The notes under the pieces were generated by a model, which was not told the origin of the DNA, made no database searches, and saw nothing but the letters and a program-made list of their open reading frames with translations. A DNA stretch of 64,000 nt from Pseudomonas sp. 8AS (GTDB lineage: Bacteria; Pseudomonadota; Gammaproteobacteria; Pseudomonadales; Pseudomonadaceae), in contig NZ_LR733406.1 in assembly GCF_902506505.1 (NCBI RefSeq), positions 3,303,679-3,367,678 on the forward strand, in the 5' to 3' direction. This document shows positions 9,899 to 18,744 of the stretch, piece by piece. Made by a program: the position numbers and the translations under genes. Numbering within the stretch: the stretch's first letter is position 1; each line of letters opens with the position of its first letter.

Positions 9899-10050
9899 GC
9901 TGGCGATCATAACAATTTTTTATTGAATTGAAGCACTTAATCATTGCTGATATGCTCGGGAGCGCCGCCAAAAGCGGACCGGCCAGCGGATGACCGACTA
10001 CACAAGCATCCCTGCCGAGCGCAACCCATTCAGGACGTGAGGCCGTCCGA

Positions 10051-10085
10051 CGGGATTTTCGCCGCACAAGAGCGCGAAAATCCCG
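10051..10085 (+). promoter_or_regulatory. Perfect 12-bp stem-loop in the rne leader
   Basis: Arms CGGGATTTTCGC (10051-10062) and GCGAAAATCCCG (10074-10085) enclose an 11-base loop. The stem is AT-rich in the middle and lacks a T-run, so it is not a terminator. It is a candidate for the RNase E recognition hairpin of the leader. Confidence 0.55.
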
Positions 10086-10429
10086 GAAACAACGCCTTGA
10101 GCCATAGACGCGCAAGCCTCCCCCGGAAGCTTGCGAATAATGCTAACCCGCTGCGGATTCTGCGAGCGGCACCCGATTTTAGCGATACGTGTAGGGTGGA
10201 GATGCACAACCGTCGGACTGCGTAGCAACAGGCTTTACAAGACGCGTCATTATCGTCCGCAGCGACTGGTTGATTCCTCCCCTGACTGAGTGCTTCTGTC
10301 ACCACAGCAAGCAGGAGCGTCGTCGCAACCCAACCGCCACAGGCCAACGGTTGCTAGACACTGGAATGATTTACGCCCATTCCTGACGCGCCCTGACACC
10401 GACCGTGAGAGTCGTGTGTGCCAACCGCC

Positions 10430-10450
10430 GTTTCCGGCAGCCCCGGAAAC
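10430..10450 (+). promoter_or_regulatory. Stem-loop immediately before the rne start codon
   Basis: GTTTCCGG (10430-10437) and CCGGAAAC (10443-10450) pair perfectly around a five-base loop, ending 12 bases before the rne ATG. No standard Shine-Dalgarno is visible between the stem and the ATG. The hairpin is therefore well placed to control translation. Confidence 0.5.
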
Positions 10451-10462
10451 CATTGGTACAAC

Positions 10463-13400
10463 ATGAAAAGAATGCTGATCAACGCAACTCAACCCGAAGA
10501 GTTGCGTGTCGCCCTGGTAGACGGCCAGAAGCTCTACGACCTGGATATCGAATCCGGCGCCCGCGAGCAGAAGAAGGCCAACATCTATAAAGGCCGCATT
10601 ACCCGTGTCGAGCCCAGCCTCGAGGCTGCCTTCGTCGACTTCGGCGCCGAGCGCCACGGCTTCCTGCCCCTGAAAGAAATCTCCCGCGAATACTTCAGCA
10701 AGTCGCCCGAAGGCGGCCGCGTCAACATCAAGGAAGTGCTCAAGGAAGGCCAGGAAGTCATCGTTCAGGTCGAGAAGGAAGAGCGCGGCAACAAAGGCGC
10801 CGCCCTCACCACCTTCATCAGCCTGGCCGGTCGCTACCTGGTACTGATGCCGAACAACCCGCGCGCCGGCGGCATTTCCCGCCGCATCGAAGGCGAAGAG
10901 CGCAACGAGCTGCGTGAAGCGCTGAACGGCCTCGACGCCCCGGGCGACATGGGCCTGATCGTGCGCACCGCCGGCCTGGGCCGCAGCAGCGAAGAACTGC
11001 AACTCGACCTCGACTACCTGATCCAGTTGTGGACCGCGATCAAGGATGCCTCGCAGGATCGCGCCGCGCCGTTCCTGATCTATCAGGAATCCAACGTCAT
11101 CATCCGCGCCATCCGCGACTACCTGCGCCAGGACATCGGCGAAGTGCTGGTCGACAGCGTCGAAGCCCAGGACGAAGCCCTGTCCTTCATCCAGCAGGTC
11201 ATGCCGCAGTACGCCAGCAAGATCAAGCTGTACGAAGACAGCGTGCCGCTGTTCAACCGCTTCCAGATCGAAAGCCAGATCGAAACCGCCTTCCAGCGCG
11301 AAGTGAAGCTGCCGTCCGGCGGCTCCATCGTCATCGACCCGACCGAAGCCCTGGTGTCCATCGACATCAACTCGGCGCGCGCCACCAAGGGCAGCGACAT
11401 CGAAGAAACCGCCCTGCAGACCAACCTGGAAGCGGCCGAGGAAATCGCCCGTCAGCTGCGCCTGCGCGACATCGGCGGCCTGATCGTGATCGACTTCATC
11501 GACATGACCCCGGCCAAGAACCAGCGCGCCGTGGAAGAGAAAGTCCGCGAAGCCCTGGAAGCCGACCGCGCCCGCGTCCAGGTCGGCCGCATCTCGCGTT
11601 TCGGCCTGCTGGAAATGTCCCGTCAGCGCCTGCGTCCGTCCCTGGGCGAAAGCAGCGGCATCGTCTGCCCGCGCTGCAACGGTCAGGGCATCATCCGCGA
11701 CGTCGAATCGCTGTCGCTGGCCATCCTGCGCCTGATCGAAGAAGAAGCCCTGAAGGATCGCACCGCCGAGGTTCGCGCCCAGGTGCCGATCCCGGTTGCC
11801 GCCTTCCTGCTCAACGAGAAGCGCAACAGCATCACCAAGATCGAGCTGCGCACTCGTGCACGCATCATCATCCTGCCGAACGATCATCTGGAGACCCCGC
11901 ACTTCGAAGTGCAGCGTCTGCGCGATGACAGCCCGGAAGTGCAGACCGGCCAATCCAGCTACGAGATGACTCCGACTGAAGTCGAAGACGCTCAGCCGGC
12001 CGCAGCCACCCGCACCCTGGTGCGCCAGGAAGCCGCCCTGAAGACCACCCCGCAGCGTGCTGCCGCGCCGACCCCGGCCGCCCCGCCGGCTCCGCTGGCC
12101 CCGGCTGCGCCGACCCCGGAACCGAGCCTGTTCAAGGGCTTGGTCAAGTCGCTGGTCAGCCTGTTCGCCGGCAAGGAAGAAGCCGCCGCACCGGTCGTCG
12201 AAGAGAAGCCTGCCGAGCGCAAGCCGCGCACTGACGAGCGCCGCAACAGCGGCCGCCAGCAGAATCGTCGCGACGGCAACCGTGGCAGCCGCGGCAGCCG
12301 TGATGGCCGCGACGAAGAACGCAAGCCGCGTGAAGAGCGCCAGCCGCGCGAAGCCCGTGAACCCCGCGAGCCTCGCGAGGAACGCCAACCGCGCGAAGTG
12401 CGCGAGCCACGTGAGCCGCGCGAAGAGCGCCAGCCACGCGAAGCCCGCGAAGGCCAGGAAAACCGTCGCGAGCGTCAGCCACGCGAAGCCCGCGAGCCCC
12501 GCGAAGAGCGCCGCACCCGCGAGCTGCGCGAGCCGCTGGATGCCGCCGCCGGCGACGAAATCCGCAGCGAGGAGCGCGTCGAGCGCAAGCCGCGCGAGGA
12601 GCGTCAGCCGCGTCCGCCGCGTGAAGAACGCCAGCCGCGCACCGAACAGGCCGCTGCCGCTGCCGAAGAGGAAGTGCTGGAGAATGCCGAGCAACAGGAA
12701 GACGGCCAGGACGACAGCGAAGGTGGCGATCGCCCCCGTCGCCGCTCCCGTGGCCAGCGTCGCCGCAGCAACCGCCGCGAACGTCAGCGTGATGCCGACG
12801 GCAACCTGATCGAAGGCAGCGAAGAAAGCGTCGAAGAAGGTGCCGAAGCCGTGGTTGCCGCCGCCGGCGTCGCCGCAGTAGCAGTCGCCACCCTGGACAG
12901 CGCCGAAAGCCCGGTAGCCGAGGAACAGGCGCAAGCGCCAAGCGCCACTGCGGAAGCCGTGGAAAGCCCAGCGATCGGCGCACAAGAACCGAGCGCCGAG
13001 CCAACCGTTAGCGAAGCCGCCGCCGAGCCCGCAGTCGAAACCATTGCCGCCGTCGAAACCCCGGCAGCCGTGGAAGTCGAAGCCGAGGCAGCCCCGGTAG
13101 CCGCAGCCGAACCTGCAGCTGCTGAGCCGGCAGCCGTCGAACCGGCGGCAGTCGAAGCCGTCGCCGTCGAAGTAGCGCCGGTTGTCGCAGCCGTCGAAGA
13201 GAGCAGCTCCGCTCCTGCCGAAGCCGCCCCGATCGTCAGCAGCGGCGGCCGCGCGCCCAACGACCCGCGTGAAGTGCGTCGCCGTCAGCGCGAAGCCGAA
13301 CGCCTGGCCGCCGAAGCCGCCGCCGCAACCCAAGCGCCAGCTGAAGCCCCGGCAGCCGTCGTGAGCGAAGCCCTGGCTGAAGCCGCGCCAGCCGCAGTAG

Positions 13401-13504
13401 AACCGGTTGCAGTCGAAGCCGAGCCGCAAGCGCAGGAAAGCGCCGAAGCCCCGGCCGAAACCGCCGAGCAGCAGGACGCCGAAGAGCTCAAGCCACAGGC
13501 CTGA
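10463..13504 (+). CDS. rne: Ribonuclease E
   Basis: This is the 1013-residue endoribonuclease that organises the RNA degradosome. The N-terminal half has the S1 domain (about 39-119), the DNase I-like catalytic region with [12 protein letters not shown] near residue 300, and the zinc-link cysteines Cys402 and Cys405 in CPRCNGQG. The C-terminal half is disordered. It has a short hydrophobic membrane-targeting helix ([15 protein letters not shown], around 555-570), then arginine/glutamate/proline repeats (about 600-735), then a long Ala/Glu/Val/Pro tail. ATG at 10463 is chosen because [17 protein letters not shown] is the conserved start. Confidence 0.97.
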   Translation: MKRMLINATQPEELRVALVDGQKLYDLDIESGAREQKKANIYKGRITRVEPSLEAAFVDFGAERHGFLPLKEISREYFSKSPEGGRVNIKEVLKEGQEVIVQVEKEERGNKGAALTTFISLAGRYLVLMPNNPRAGGISRRIEGEERNELREALNGLDAPGDMGLIVRTAGLGRSSEELQLDLDYLIQLWTAIKDASQDRAAPFLIYQESNVIIRAIRDYLRQDIGEVLVDSVEAQDEALSFIQQVMPQYASKIKLYEDSVPLFNRFQIESQIETAFQREVKLPSGGSIVIDPTEALVSIDINSARATKGSDIEETALQTNLEAAEEIARQLRLRDIGGLIVIDFIDMTPAKNQRAVEEKVREALEADRARVQVGRISRFGLLEMSRQRLRPSLGESSGIVCPRCNGQGIIRDVESLSLAILRLIEEEALKDRTAEVRAQVPIPVAAFLLNEKRNSITKIELRTRARIIILPNDHLETPHFEVQRLRDDSPEVQTGQSSYEMTPTEVEDAQPAAATRTLVRQEAALKTTPQRAAAPTPAAPPAPLAPAAPTPEPSLFKGLVKSLVSLFAGKEEAAAPVVEEKPAERKPRTDERRNSGRQQNRRDGNRGSRGSRDGRDEERKPREERQPREAREPREPREERQPREVREPREPREERQPREAREGQENRRERQPREAREPREERRTRELREPLDAAAGDEIRSEERVERKPREERQPRPPREERQPRTEQAAAAAEEEVLENAEQQEDGQDDSEGGDRPRRRSRGQRRRSNRRERQRDADGNLIEGSEESVEEGAEAVVAAAGVAAVAVATLDSAESPVAEEQAQAPSATAEAVESPAIGAQEPSAEPTVSEAAAEPAVETIAAVETPAAVEVEAEAAPVAAAEPAAAEPAAVEPAAVEAVAVEVAPVVAAVEESSSAPAEAAPIVSSGGRAPNDPREVRRRQREAERLAAEAAAATQAPAEAPAAVVSEALAEAAPAAVEPVAVEAEPQAQESAEAPAETAEQQDAEELKPQA

Positions 13505-13511
13505 GCCCCAC

Positions 13512-13554
13512 GCGCATAAAAAAGCCGGACCTAGTGTCCGGCTTTTTTATGCGC
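13512..13554. terminator. Bidirectional terminator between rne and miaE
   Basis: A perfect stem of 19 bp, GCGCATAAAAAAGCCGGAC with its complement at 13536-13554, surrounds a five-base loop. A-runs and T-runs flank the GC core on both sides, so it can stop transcription from both convergent genes. Confidence 0.92.
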
Positions 13555-13600
13555 GCCTTTCCAGCCAGCGACGACCGCTGGCCAGACGCCCTGCCGGAAC

Positions 13601-14209
13601 CTACTGAAGCGGCGGAATCCCGCTATGGAAGCGGAACTCGCGATCCGGCGACTCGATCAGCTCCTGCTCGAGCGCCCGCACCCGCGCCACGGCCTGATCG
13701 ACATCCGCCGCCTCGCCGTACTGGTAGGCCAGCTTCAGGTAGCCCTGGAAATGCCGCGCCTCGGACTTGAGCAAGCCACCGTAGAACTTGCTCAGTTCCT
13801 CATCCAAGTGCGGCAGCAATGCCTCGAAGCGTTCGCAGGAGCGCGCCTCGATAAAGGCGCCGACCACCAGGGTGTCGACCAGCTTGTGCGGTTCATGGGT
13901 ACGCACGATGGCACGCAGCGACGAGGCATAGCGGGCGGCCGACACCGGGCGCAGGCCTATCTTTCGCCGCTTCATGATGCGCAGCACCTGCTCGTGATGC
14001 ACCAGCTCCTCGCGGGCCAGGCGCGACATGGCATTGAGCAGGTCGACATGGCTGCTGTACTTGGCCATCAGGCTCAAGGCCGTGGAGGCGGCCTTGAACT
14101 CGCAGTTCTTGTGGTCGATCAGCATGATTTCCTGATCGGCCAGGGCCGCACGAACCCAGGCCTGCGGCGTGGCGCAGCCGAGAAAGACGGCAATCTCGGG
14201 AAAGTTCAT
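13601..14209 (-). CDS. miaE: tRNA-(ms2io6A37) hydroxylase
   Basis: MiaE hydroxylates the isopentenyl side chain of ms2i6A37 in tRNAs, using a non-haem di-iron centre and oxygen. The 202-residue protein shows the ferritin-like iron ligands in LIDHKNCEFKAA, REELVHHEQV, FIEARSCERF and SEARHFQGY. The gene is isolated and convergent with rne. Its upstream region is shared with the Usp gene cluster, transcribed divergently. Confidence 0.93.
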   Translation of the reverse strand: MNFPEIAVFLGCATPQAWVRAALADQEIMLIDHKNCEFKAASTALSLMAKYSSHVDLLNAMSRLAREELVHHEQVLRIMKRRKIGLRPVSAARYASSLRAIVRTHEPHKLVDTLVVGAFIEARSCERFEALLPHLDEELSKFYGGLLKSEARHFQGYLKLAYQYGEAADVDQAVARVRALEQELIESPDREFRFHSGIPPLQ

Positions 14210-14387
14210 GCCGCACCGCCAAAGCCGGCACAGCGCACGACGCCGCGCACACTAGGCAGCGGCAGAAACGGGAGGAAACAGATTTCGGTCAGTACGAACA
14301 TGATTTCGGTACGCATGCGTTCAAGGCTGGTAGACAGGATGAGGGCGCGCCATTATACGAAGGGTGGTGCACAGGGCCAGTGATGTC

Positions 14388-14401
14388 GTGATACAGGTCA
14401 A
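14388..14401 (+). promoter_or_regulatory. Putative ANR/FNR-type box upstream of first usp gene
   Basis: GTGAT-N4-GTCAA matches the ANR/FNR consensus TTGAT-N4-ATCAA at 8 of 10 positions. A -10-like TACAGT lies at 14425-14430. This would place the box centre about 41.5 bases before the start site, the class II activator position. Anr-controlled Usp genes are established in P. aeruginosa, which makes the match meaningful. Confidence 0.6.
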
Positions 14402-14468
14402 GACCGATCCCACGACCGCCCGGTTACAGTGAACCCATAGATAAGCATCCATGTTCAGGGAGATGGTC

Positions 14469-15332
14469 ATGCAAGCTATTCGCAGCATTCTGGTGGTGAT
14501 GGACCCGCAACAGGAAGAGTGCCTGGCACTGAAACGCGCCAAGCTGATTGCCGGGGTAACGCAGTCCCATCTGCATCTGCTGATCTGCGACAAGAAGCAG
14601 GAACACGGCGCCCTGCTCGACAAGACCCGCGACAGCCTGATCAAGGAAGGCTACAGCGTCAGCAGCCAGGAGTGCTGGCACGAGAACCTCTACCAGACCA
14701 TCATCACCGTGCAGCAGGCCGAAGGCTGCGGCCTGGTGATCAAGCAGCACTTCCCGGACAACCCACTGAAGAAGGCCATCCTCACCCCGGATGACTGGAA
14801 ACTGCTGCGCTACTGCCCGGGCCCGGTGCTGATGGTGAAGACCGATACGCCCTGGACCGGCGGCATCATTCTCGCCGCCGTCGACGTGGGCAACAGCGAT
14901 GCCGAGCACCGCACCCTGCACTCAGGCATCGTCAGCCACGGTTACGACATCGCCGCGCTGGCCAAGGGCACCCTGCACGTGATTAGCGCGCACCCCTCGC
15001 CCATGCTCTCGGCCGCCGACCCGACCTTCCAGCTTAAGGAAACCATCGAGGCGCGCTACCGTGAACAGTGCAAGGCCTTCCAGGCCGAGTTCGAAGTCAG
15101 CGACGACCGCCTGCACATCGAGGAAGGCCCGGCCGACGTACTGATCCCCTACACCGCCGAAAAACTCAAGGCCGTGGTCACCGTGATCGGCACCATCGCC
15201 CGCACCGGCCTGTCGGGGGCACTGATTGGCAACACCGCGGAAGTGATCCTGGACACCCTGGAAAGCGACGTGCTGGTGCTCAAGCCGGACGAAATCATCG
15301 CCCACCTGGAGGAGCTGGTCGCCCAGCACTGA
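14469..15332 (+). CDS. Tandem-domain universal stress protein, copy 1
   Basis: The 287-residue protein has two UspA folds. Domain 1 starts MQAIRSILVVMDPQ; domain 2 ends with the ATP-site pattern VIGTIARTGLSGALIGNTAEVIL and DVLVLKP. An AGGGAG ribosome site six bases before the ATG at 14469 chooses that start over two upstream in-frame ATGs. Two paralogues follow in tandem (15893 and 16900). UspE-like proteins help survival under stress or oxygen limitation, and the upstream ANR-type box suggests anaerobic induction. Exact ligand and partner are unknown. Confidence 0.9.
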   Translation: MQAIRSILVVMDPQQEECLALKRAKLIAGVTQSHLHLLICDKKQEHGALLDKTRDSLIKEGYSVSSQECWHENLYQTIITVQQAEGCGLVIKQHFPDNPLKKAILTPDDWKLLRYCPGPVLMVKTDTPWTGGIILAAVDVGNSDAEHRTLHSGIVSHGYDIAALAKGTLHVISAHPSPMLSAADPTFQLKETIEARYREQCKAFQAEFEVSDDRLHIEEGPADVLIPYTAEKLKAVVTVIGTIARTGLSGALIGNTAEVILDTLESDVLVLKPDEIIAHLEELVAQH

Positions 15333-15892
15333 GCCATGGAGCGGGCGCGCCAGCGCCCGTCCATATATCCCGTCGAGTTAGGGTCTAGATGCAATTGGAC
15401 TGATCCGGGCGACGAGCTGTCCGATCTATCGCCAAAAAATCACCATACTCAATAGTCCAGCGGTAAGACCCGCAAACCGCAGCCTTGCAAGCAGCCCACG
15501 GTGCCGATAAGCGACCGCCATCGAGTATCCCGTGGAGTTCGTCAAGCAGTGGGAACTCTGGAATACGCGGCCAGCAGCAAGCTGCCGCGCGCCAGCGCAC
15601 CCTTCAAGAGCCTGGGGTACAGCTGGTCTTTCTGCAGCCGGCCTGGTCATTGCCTTGCGATCAGCCGGGATGTGCCACGCCCGCTTCCCCAGACAGGCGC
15701 TATGCCAGTCGCCGGAACTACCATCAGCGCAGTGGGTAGTAACCGCTTCAGCCGCGCAGCAGCCTCAAGCTGCCGGGAGAATCGAGCGTCGCCAGTAGAC
15801 CGTCGACGCGCACGTCCACCCTGTAGCCACAACGGGCTGGGTCGCCCGCGCCATCCCCAAGAATAAATGTACTCAATGTACAGGGAGGCGCC
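15333..15892. other. 560-bp spacer between usp copies 1 and 2
   Basis: A GC-rich imperfect hairpin at about 15338-15363 just after copy 1 may act as a terminator. The remainder has only short ORFs with no recognisable similarity. I found no ANR-type box here. A short palindrome TGTAC-N5-GTACA (15868-15882) abuts the AGGGAGG ribosome site of copy 2. Confidence 0.5.
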
Positions 15893-16756
15893 ATGCAAGC
15901 CATTCACAACACGCTGGTGGTAATGGACCCACAACAACCCGTCGACCTGACCCTGGCCAAGGCCAGGCAGATCGCCGACATCACCCACTCCCACCTGCAC
16001 CTGCTGGTATGCGCCAAGACCAATGGCCACTCCCACGCGCTGCACGCCGTACAGGAAGGGCTCACCCAGGAGGGCTACGAGGTCAGTGCCGAGCAGGCCT
16101 GGCACGACAATGCCTGCAAGACCATTCTGGCAGTCCAGCAAGCCGAGGGTTGCGCCCTGGTCATCAAGCAACAGCACAAGGACGGTCCGCTAAAGAAGTC
16201 CCTGCTCACCCCTGAGGACTGGCAACTGCTGCGCCAATCCAGCTGCCCCGTGCTGATGGCCAAGAGCACCAGCCCGTGGATGGGCGGCACCATCCTCACG
16301 GCCATCGATGCCGGCAGTGACGACGTCGAGCACCGCCTGCTGCAGGTCGGCATCCTCAGCCACGGGCACGATATCGCCATGCGGACCAACGCCAGCCTGC
16401 ACATGATGAGCGCCCACCCCTACCCCATGCTGTCGGCAAGAGACCCCATCTTCCAGCTCAAGGAGGAAATCCAGAACTTCTATCACGAACAGTGCAAGGT
16501 CTATCAGGACGAGTTCGAGATCAGCGACGAGCACCTGCACATCGAGGAGGGGCCGGCCGAGGTGCTGATCCCCGGGATTGCCCACCGGCTTGGCGCGGCA
16601 CTCACCATTCTCGGCAGCGTGGGCCGCAGCGGCCTGTCCGGCGCTCTGCTCGGCAACACGGCGGAAACCGTGCTCGATGCCCTTGAAAGCGACGTTCTGG
16701 TCCTCAAACCCGGTGACGTCATCCACCACCTGGAAGAACTGACCACCCACCACTGA
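15893..16756 (+). CDS. Tandem-domain universal stress protein, copy 2
   Basis: This protein is 287 residues, exactly the length of copy 1, and aligns with it throughout without obvious gaps (MQAIHNTLVVMDPQ, LHIEEGPAEVLIP, GLSGALLGNTAET, SDVLVLKPGDV). The C-terminal ATP-binding-like glycine motif is kept. A strong AGGGAGG ribosome site is present. It is clearly a tandem duplicate of copy 1. The two have diverged enough that the duplication is not recent. Confidence 0.9.
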   Translation: MQAIHNTLVVMDPQQPVDLTLAKARQIADITHSHLHLLVCAKTNGHSHALHAVQEGLTQEGYEVSAEQAWHDNACKTILAVQQAEGCALVIKQQHKDGPLKKSLLTPEDWQLLRQSSCPVLMAKSTSPWMGGTILTAIDAGSDDVEHRLLQVGILSHGHDIAMRTNASLHMMSAHPYPMLSARDPIFQLKEEIQNFYHEQCKVYQDEFEISDEHLHIEEGPAEVLIPGIAHRLGAALTILGSVGRSGLSGALLGNTAETVLDALESDVLVLKPGDVIHHLEELTTHH

Positions 16757-16899
16757 CGCCTCGATACCACTGGAGACCTGCACTCGACACCCGTTGCCAA
16801 CCAACCGCTACTGCGAACAGGACCTGCCGCCTTTCTGCCTTGCAACAAGGCGGCAGATATCGTACGCAATCAGGCTTCATGAACAAGCAGGAGATTGCC

Positions 16900-17769
16900 A
16901 TGCGCTCGATACAGAAAATCCTGGTAGTCATACCTACGCTCCAGGACAGCCTGGCCCTGCAACGCGGCCAACAGCTGGCCCTGACGCTCGGCGCCGAACT
17001 CTACTTGCTGGTCTGTGACCAGCAGCAGGATCGGCGCGAACTCCTTGACCAGCAGCTGGCCAGCCTGCATCGCCTGGGCCTGCGCGCCCAGGGCGAACAG
17101 GCCCGGGTGACCGGCCATCAGGCTGGCGACGCCATTCTAGCCGCCTGCCACGCCCAGAACTGCGACCTGCTGATCAAGCAGCATCAGCCCGACGAGCTGC
17201 TCGGCAAGCTGTTCTCGGCCCCCGACGACTGGCAGCTGATCCGCCAGTCGCCCGTCCCCTTGTTGCTGGTGCAAAACCCTCGCCCCTGGGCCGGCGGCAC
17301 TGTCCTGGCTGCCATGGATGTAGAGCATCAGGATGCGGCACATCTGGCCCTGCAAGGCAATGTCATGGACCACGCCAACGAACTGTGCCAGCTGTTTGGC
17401 GCCCGCCTGCATGTAGTCAGCGCCTATGATCCTGCCCTGTTGCAAGCTGACCCGAGCGCCCCTATTGACCAGGCTGGCGCCAGCCACTGCCATGACCAGT
17501 GCCAGTGGTTCCAGAACGAGTACGAACTGCCCGAGCAGCAGTTGCATATCGGCGAAGGCCCGGCCAAGGCTCTGATTCCGCGAATCGCCCTGCAACTGGA
17601 GGCGGCCGTGACAGTAGTGGGGACTGTCGCCCGCCACGGCCTGTCAGGGCTACTGATCGGCAACACAGCCGAGGCAGTGCTGGATCGCCTGAACAGCGAC
17701 ATACTGATTCTCAAACCCCATACGGCAGACGCCCAACAGACCGAGTTTGCTGGGCACCGAGCCGCCTGA
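16900..17769 (+). CDS. Tandem-domain universal stress protein, copy 3 (diverged)
   Basis: The 289-residue protein has the same two-domain Usp layout (MRSIQKILVVIPTLQ; VVGTVARHGLSGLLIGNTAEAVL; SDILILKPH) but is more diverged from copies 1 and 2. An AGGAG seven bases before ATG 16900 sets the start; the frame is open upstream. The 143-base gap after copy 2 has no strong terminator, so copies 2 and 3 may be co-transcribed. Three adjacent double-Usp genes suggest specialisation for different stresses or nucleotides, which is inference. Confidence 0.88.
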   Translation: MRSIQKILVVIPTLQDSLALQRGQQLALTLGAELYLLVCDQQQDRRELLDQQLASLHRLGLRAQGEQARVTGHQAGDAILAACHAQNCDLLIKQHQPDELLGKLFSAPDDWQLIRQSPVPLLLVQNPRPWAGGTVLAAMDVEHQDAAHLALQGNVMDHANELCQLFGARLHVVSAYDPALLQADPSAPIDQAGASHCHDQCQWFQNEYELPEQQLHIGEGPAKALIPRIALQLEAAVTVVGTVARHGLSGLLIGNTAEAVLDRLNSDILILKPHTADAQQTEFAGHRAA

Positions 17770-17805
17770 CACAACGAGCGGCACCGACCCTGCTGGCCAG
17801 GGGGG

Positions 17806-18282
17806 CTAGACGCGGATTTCCATGCCTTCAAGGAGAAAGCGGGGGGCGATATAGCGCTCGTAGTGCGCTTCGGAGAGCAGGAAGAATTCGCGATCGATGG
17901 CCTCGCGCAGCTCCGGCAGCGCCCAGTCGCGGAACTCCGGCAGCAGCGCCACGCCGTAGGCATCCAGTCGGTTGATCACCCGCGCGGCCCGCGCGATCAG
18001 CTGATAGGCCCAGCAATAGACCGACTGCTCCGGCACGAAACGCACCTGATGCTGCTCCAGCTGCGCGCGCAGGCGCTGGGCATCGAAGACTTCCAGCTTG
18101 CCCTGCATCACCTGCACCAGGAGGATCTCCAGGCGCCGCCAGACCGCGCGCTTTTCTTCCTCGCCATACAGGTTCCAGTTCACCACCTCATGGTGGAAGC
18201 GCTTGCAGCCGCGGCACACGAGATCGCCGTAAACCGTGGAGCAGAGGCCGACGCAGGGCGTCTTGATGCGCTGATTGGACAT
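17806..18282 (-). CDS. DUF1289 domain protein of unknown function
   Basis: The 158-residue protein begins MSNQRIKTPCVGLCSTVYGD and continues VCRGCKRFHHEV. The four cysteines of the DUF1289 domain (TPCVGLC and CRGCKR) probably bind a metal or iron-sulfur cluster. The remaining 120 residues are helical and rich in charged residues. The frame is open 36 bases further upstream, but the ATG at 18282 precedes the domain directly. It converges with the third Usp gene. Confidence 0.85.
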   Translation of the reverse strand: MSNQRIKTPCVGLCSTVYGDLVCRGCKRFHHEVVNWNLYGEEEKRAVWRRLEILLVQVMQGKLEVFDAQRLRAQLEQHQVRFVPEQSVYCWAYQLIARAARVINRLDAYGVALLPEFRDWALPELREAIDREFFLLSEAHYERYIAPRFLLEGMEIRV

Positions 18283-18486
18283 GGCGGGAAAGGCAGGGCA
18301 CTGAAACAGGCAGGCCATATTAGCCGCTTACACCGACAGGGTCACCCTGACCGGACAGACGTTTGCCGACTCGCGCACCTCGACCTTGGTCGCAGGGCAG
18401 CGGGCCAGTCGCATCGGGCTTTGCGCTTAACTTTAGCGCCTTGTTCCAGTAGAATCGGACCGCCATTTTAGGCGTCGATGTCCATC

Positions 18487-18625
18487 AGAAGCTGTTTTCA
18501 AAGCGTCACGAGCACAGTTAATCCGCCAGGAACGACGTTGGCGCCAGGTCTGCGAGCCCTCTTCAGGACCTGCGCCAGCCCTCATCGCCCTTGTTCCTGC
18601 GGCGTAAAACTTTGAAAACAGCTTC
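18487..18625. repeat. MITE-like palindromic element A
   Basis: The ends are perfect 17-bp inverted repeats, AGAAGCTGTTTTCAAAG at 18487-18503 and its complement at 18609-18625. Further inward, CCAGGAAC pairs with GTTCCTG, and GGCGCCAGGTC pairs with GACCTGCGCC with one slip. The whole 139 bp can therefore fold as one long imperfect hairpin. It encodes nothing. Its size and AGAANCTGTT ends resemble element B at 41509-41649. Confidence 0.65.
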
Positions 18626-18704
18626 TTGTATGAGGCTATCGACACACCGGCCAAGGCGCTCAAAAAGCGCTGAAGCGCAGTGTGCGATGGTTTTCTGGAT
18701 GAGC

Positions 18705-18724
18705 GTTGCGAGCCACCTCGCAAC
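18705..18724 (+). promoter_or_regulatory. Stem-loop in the acnB leader
   Basis: GTTGCGAG (18705-18712) pairs with CTCGCAAC (18717-18724) around CCAC. The stem ends six bases before the GAGGG ribosome site of acnB. It has no T-run. A role in translation control or sRNA access is possible but unproven. Confidence 0.45.
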
Positions 18725-18744
18725 CACTGATGAGGGTAAAAACT

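Larger units (their letters stand above)
9911..10462 (+). promoter_or_regulatory. Long intergenic region holding the rne 5' leader
   Basis: About 550 bases separate the divergent rluC and rne genes and contain no convincing ORF. RNase E mRNAs in gamma-proteobacteria have long structured leaders through which the enzyme limits its own synthesis. This one has two clear stem-loops, at 10051-10085 and 10430-10450, listed separately. The second half presumably is transcribed as leader and the first 100 bases hold the rluC promoter. I do not see the exact start site. Confidence 0.6.
18283..18744. other. 460-bp gap before acnB with an inverted-repeat element
   Basis: No gene is visible here. The gap contains a 139-bp palindromic element (18487-18625) and, next to acnB, an 8-bp hairpin (18705-18724). 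The DUF1289 gene promoter should be near 18290-18350 and the acnB promoter between the element and the hairpin, or inside the element. Confidence 0.6.

Noticed and set aside
9944..10228. Small ORFs in the rne leader
   Set aside because: They overlap the structured leader and show no conserved features; a leader peptide was considered but no regulatory codon run was seen.
10250..13429. 1059-codon ORF antisense to rne
   Set aside because: Its product is low-complexity (Gly/Phe/Asp and Ala/Leu runs) and mirrors the GC-biased rne codons. RNase E on the other strand has all family motifs.
15385..15866. Several overlapping ORFs between usp copies 1 and 2
   Set aside because: All are short, overlap each other on both strands and lack ribosome sites and family motifs.
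15333..16899. ANR-type boxes before usp copies 2 and 3
   Set aside because: I looked for TTGAT-N4-ATCAA-like sites by eye and found none with fewer than four mismatches at a sensible position.
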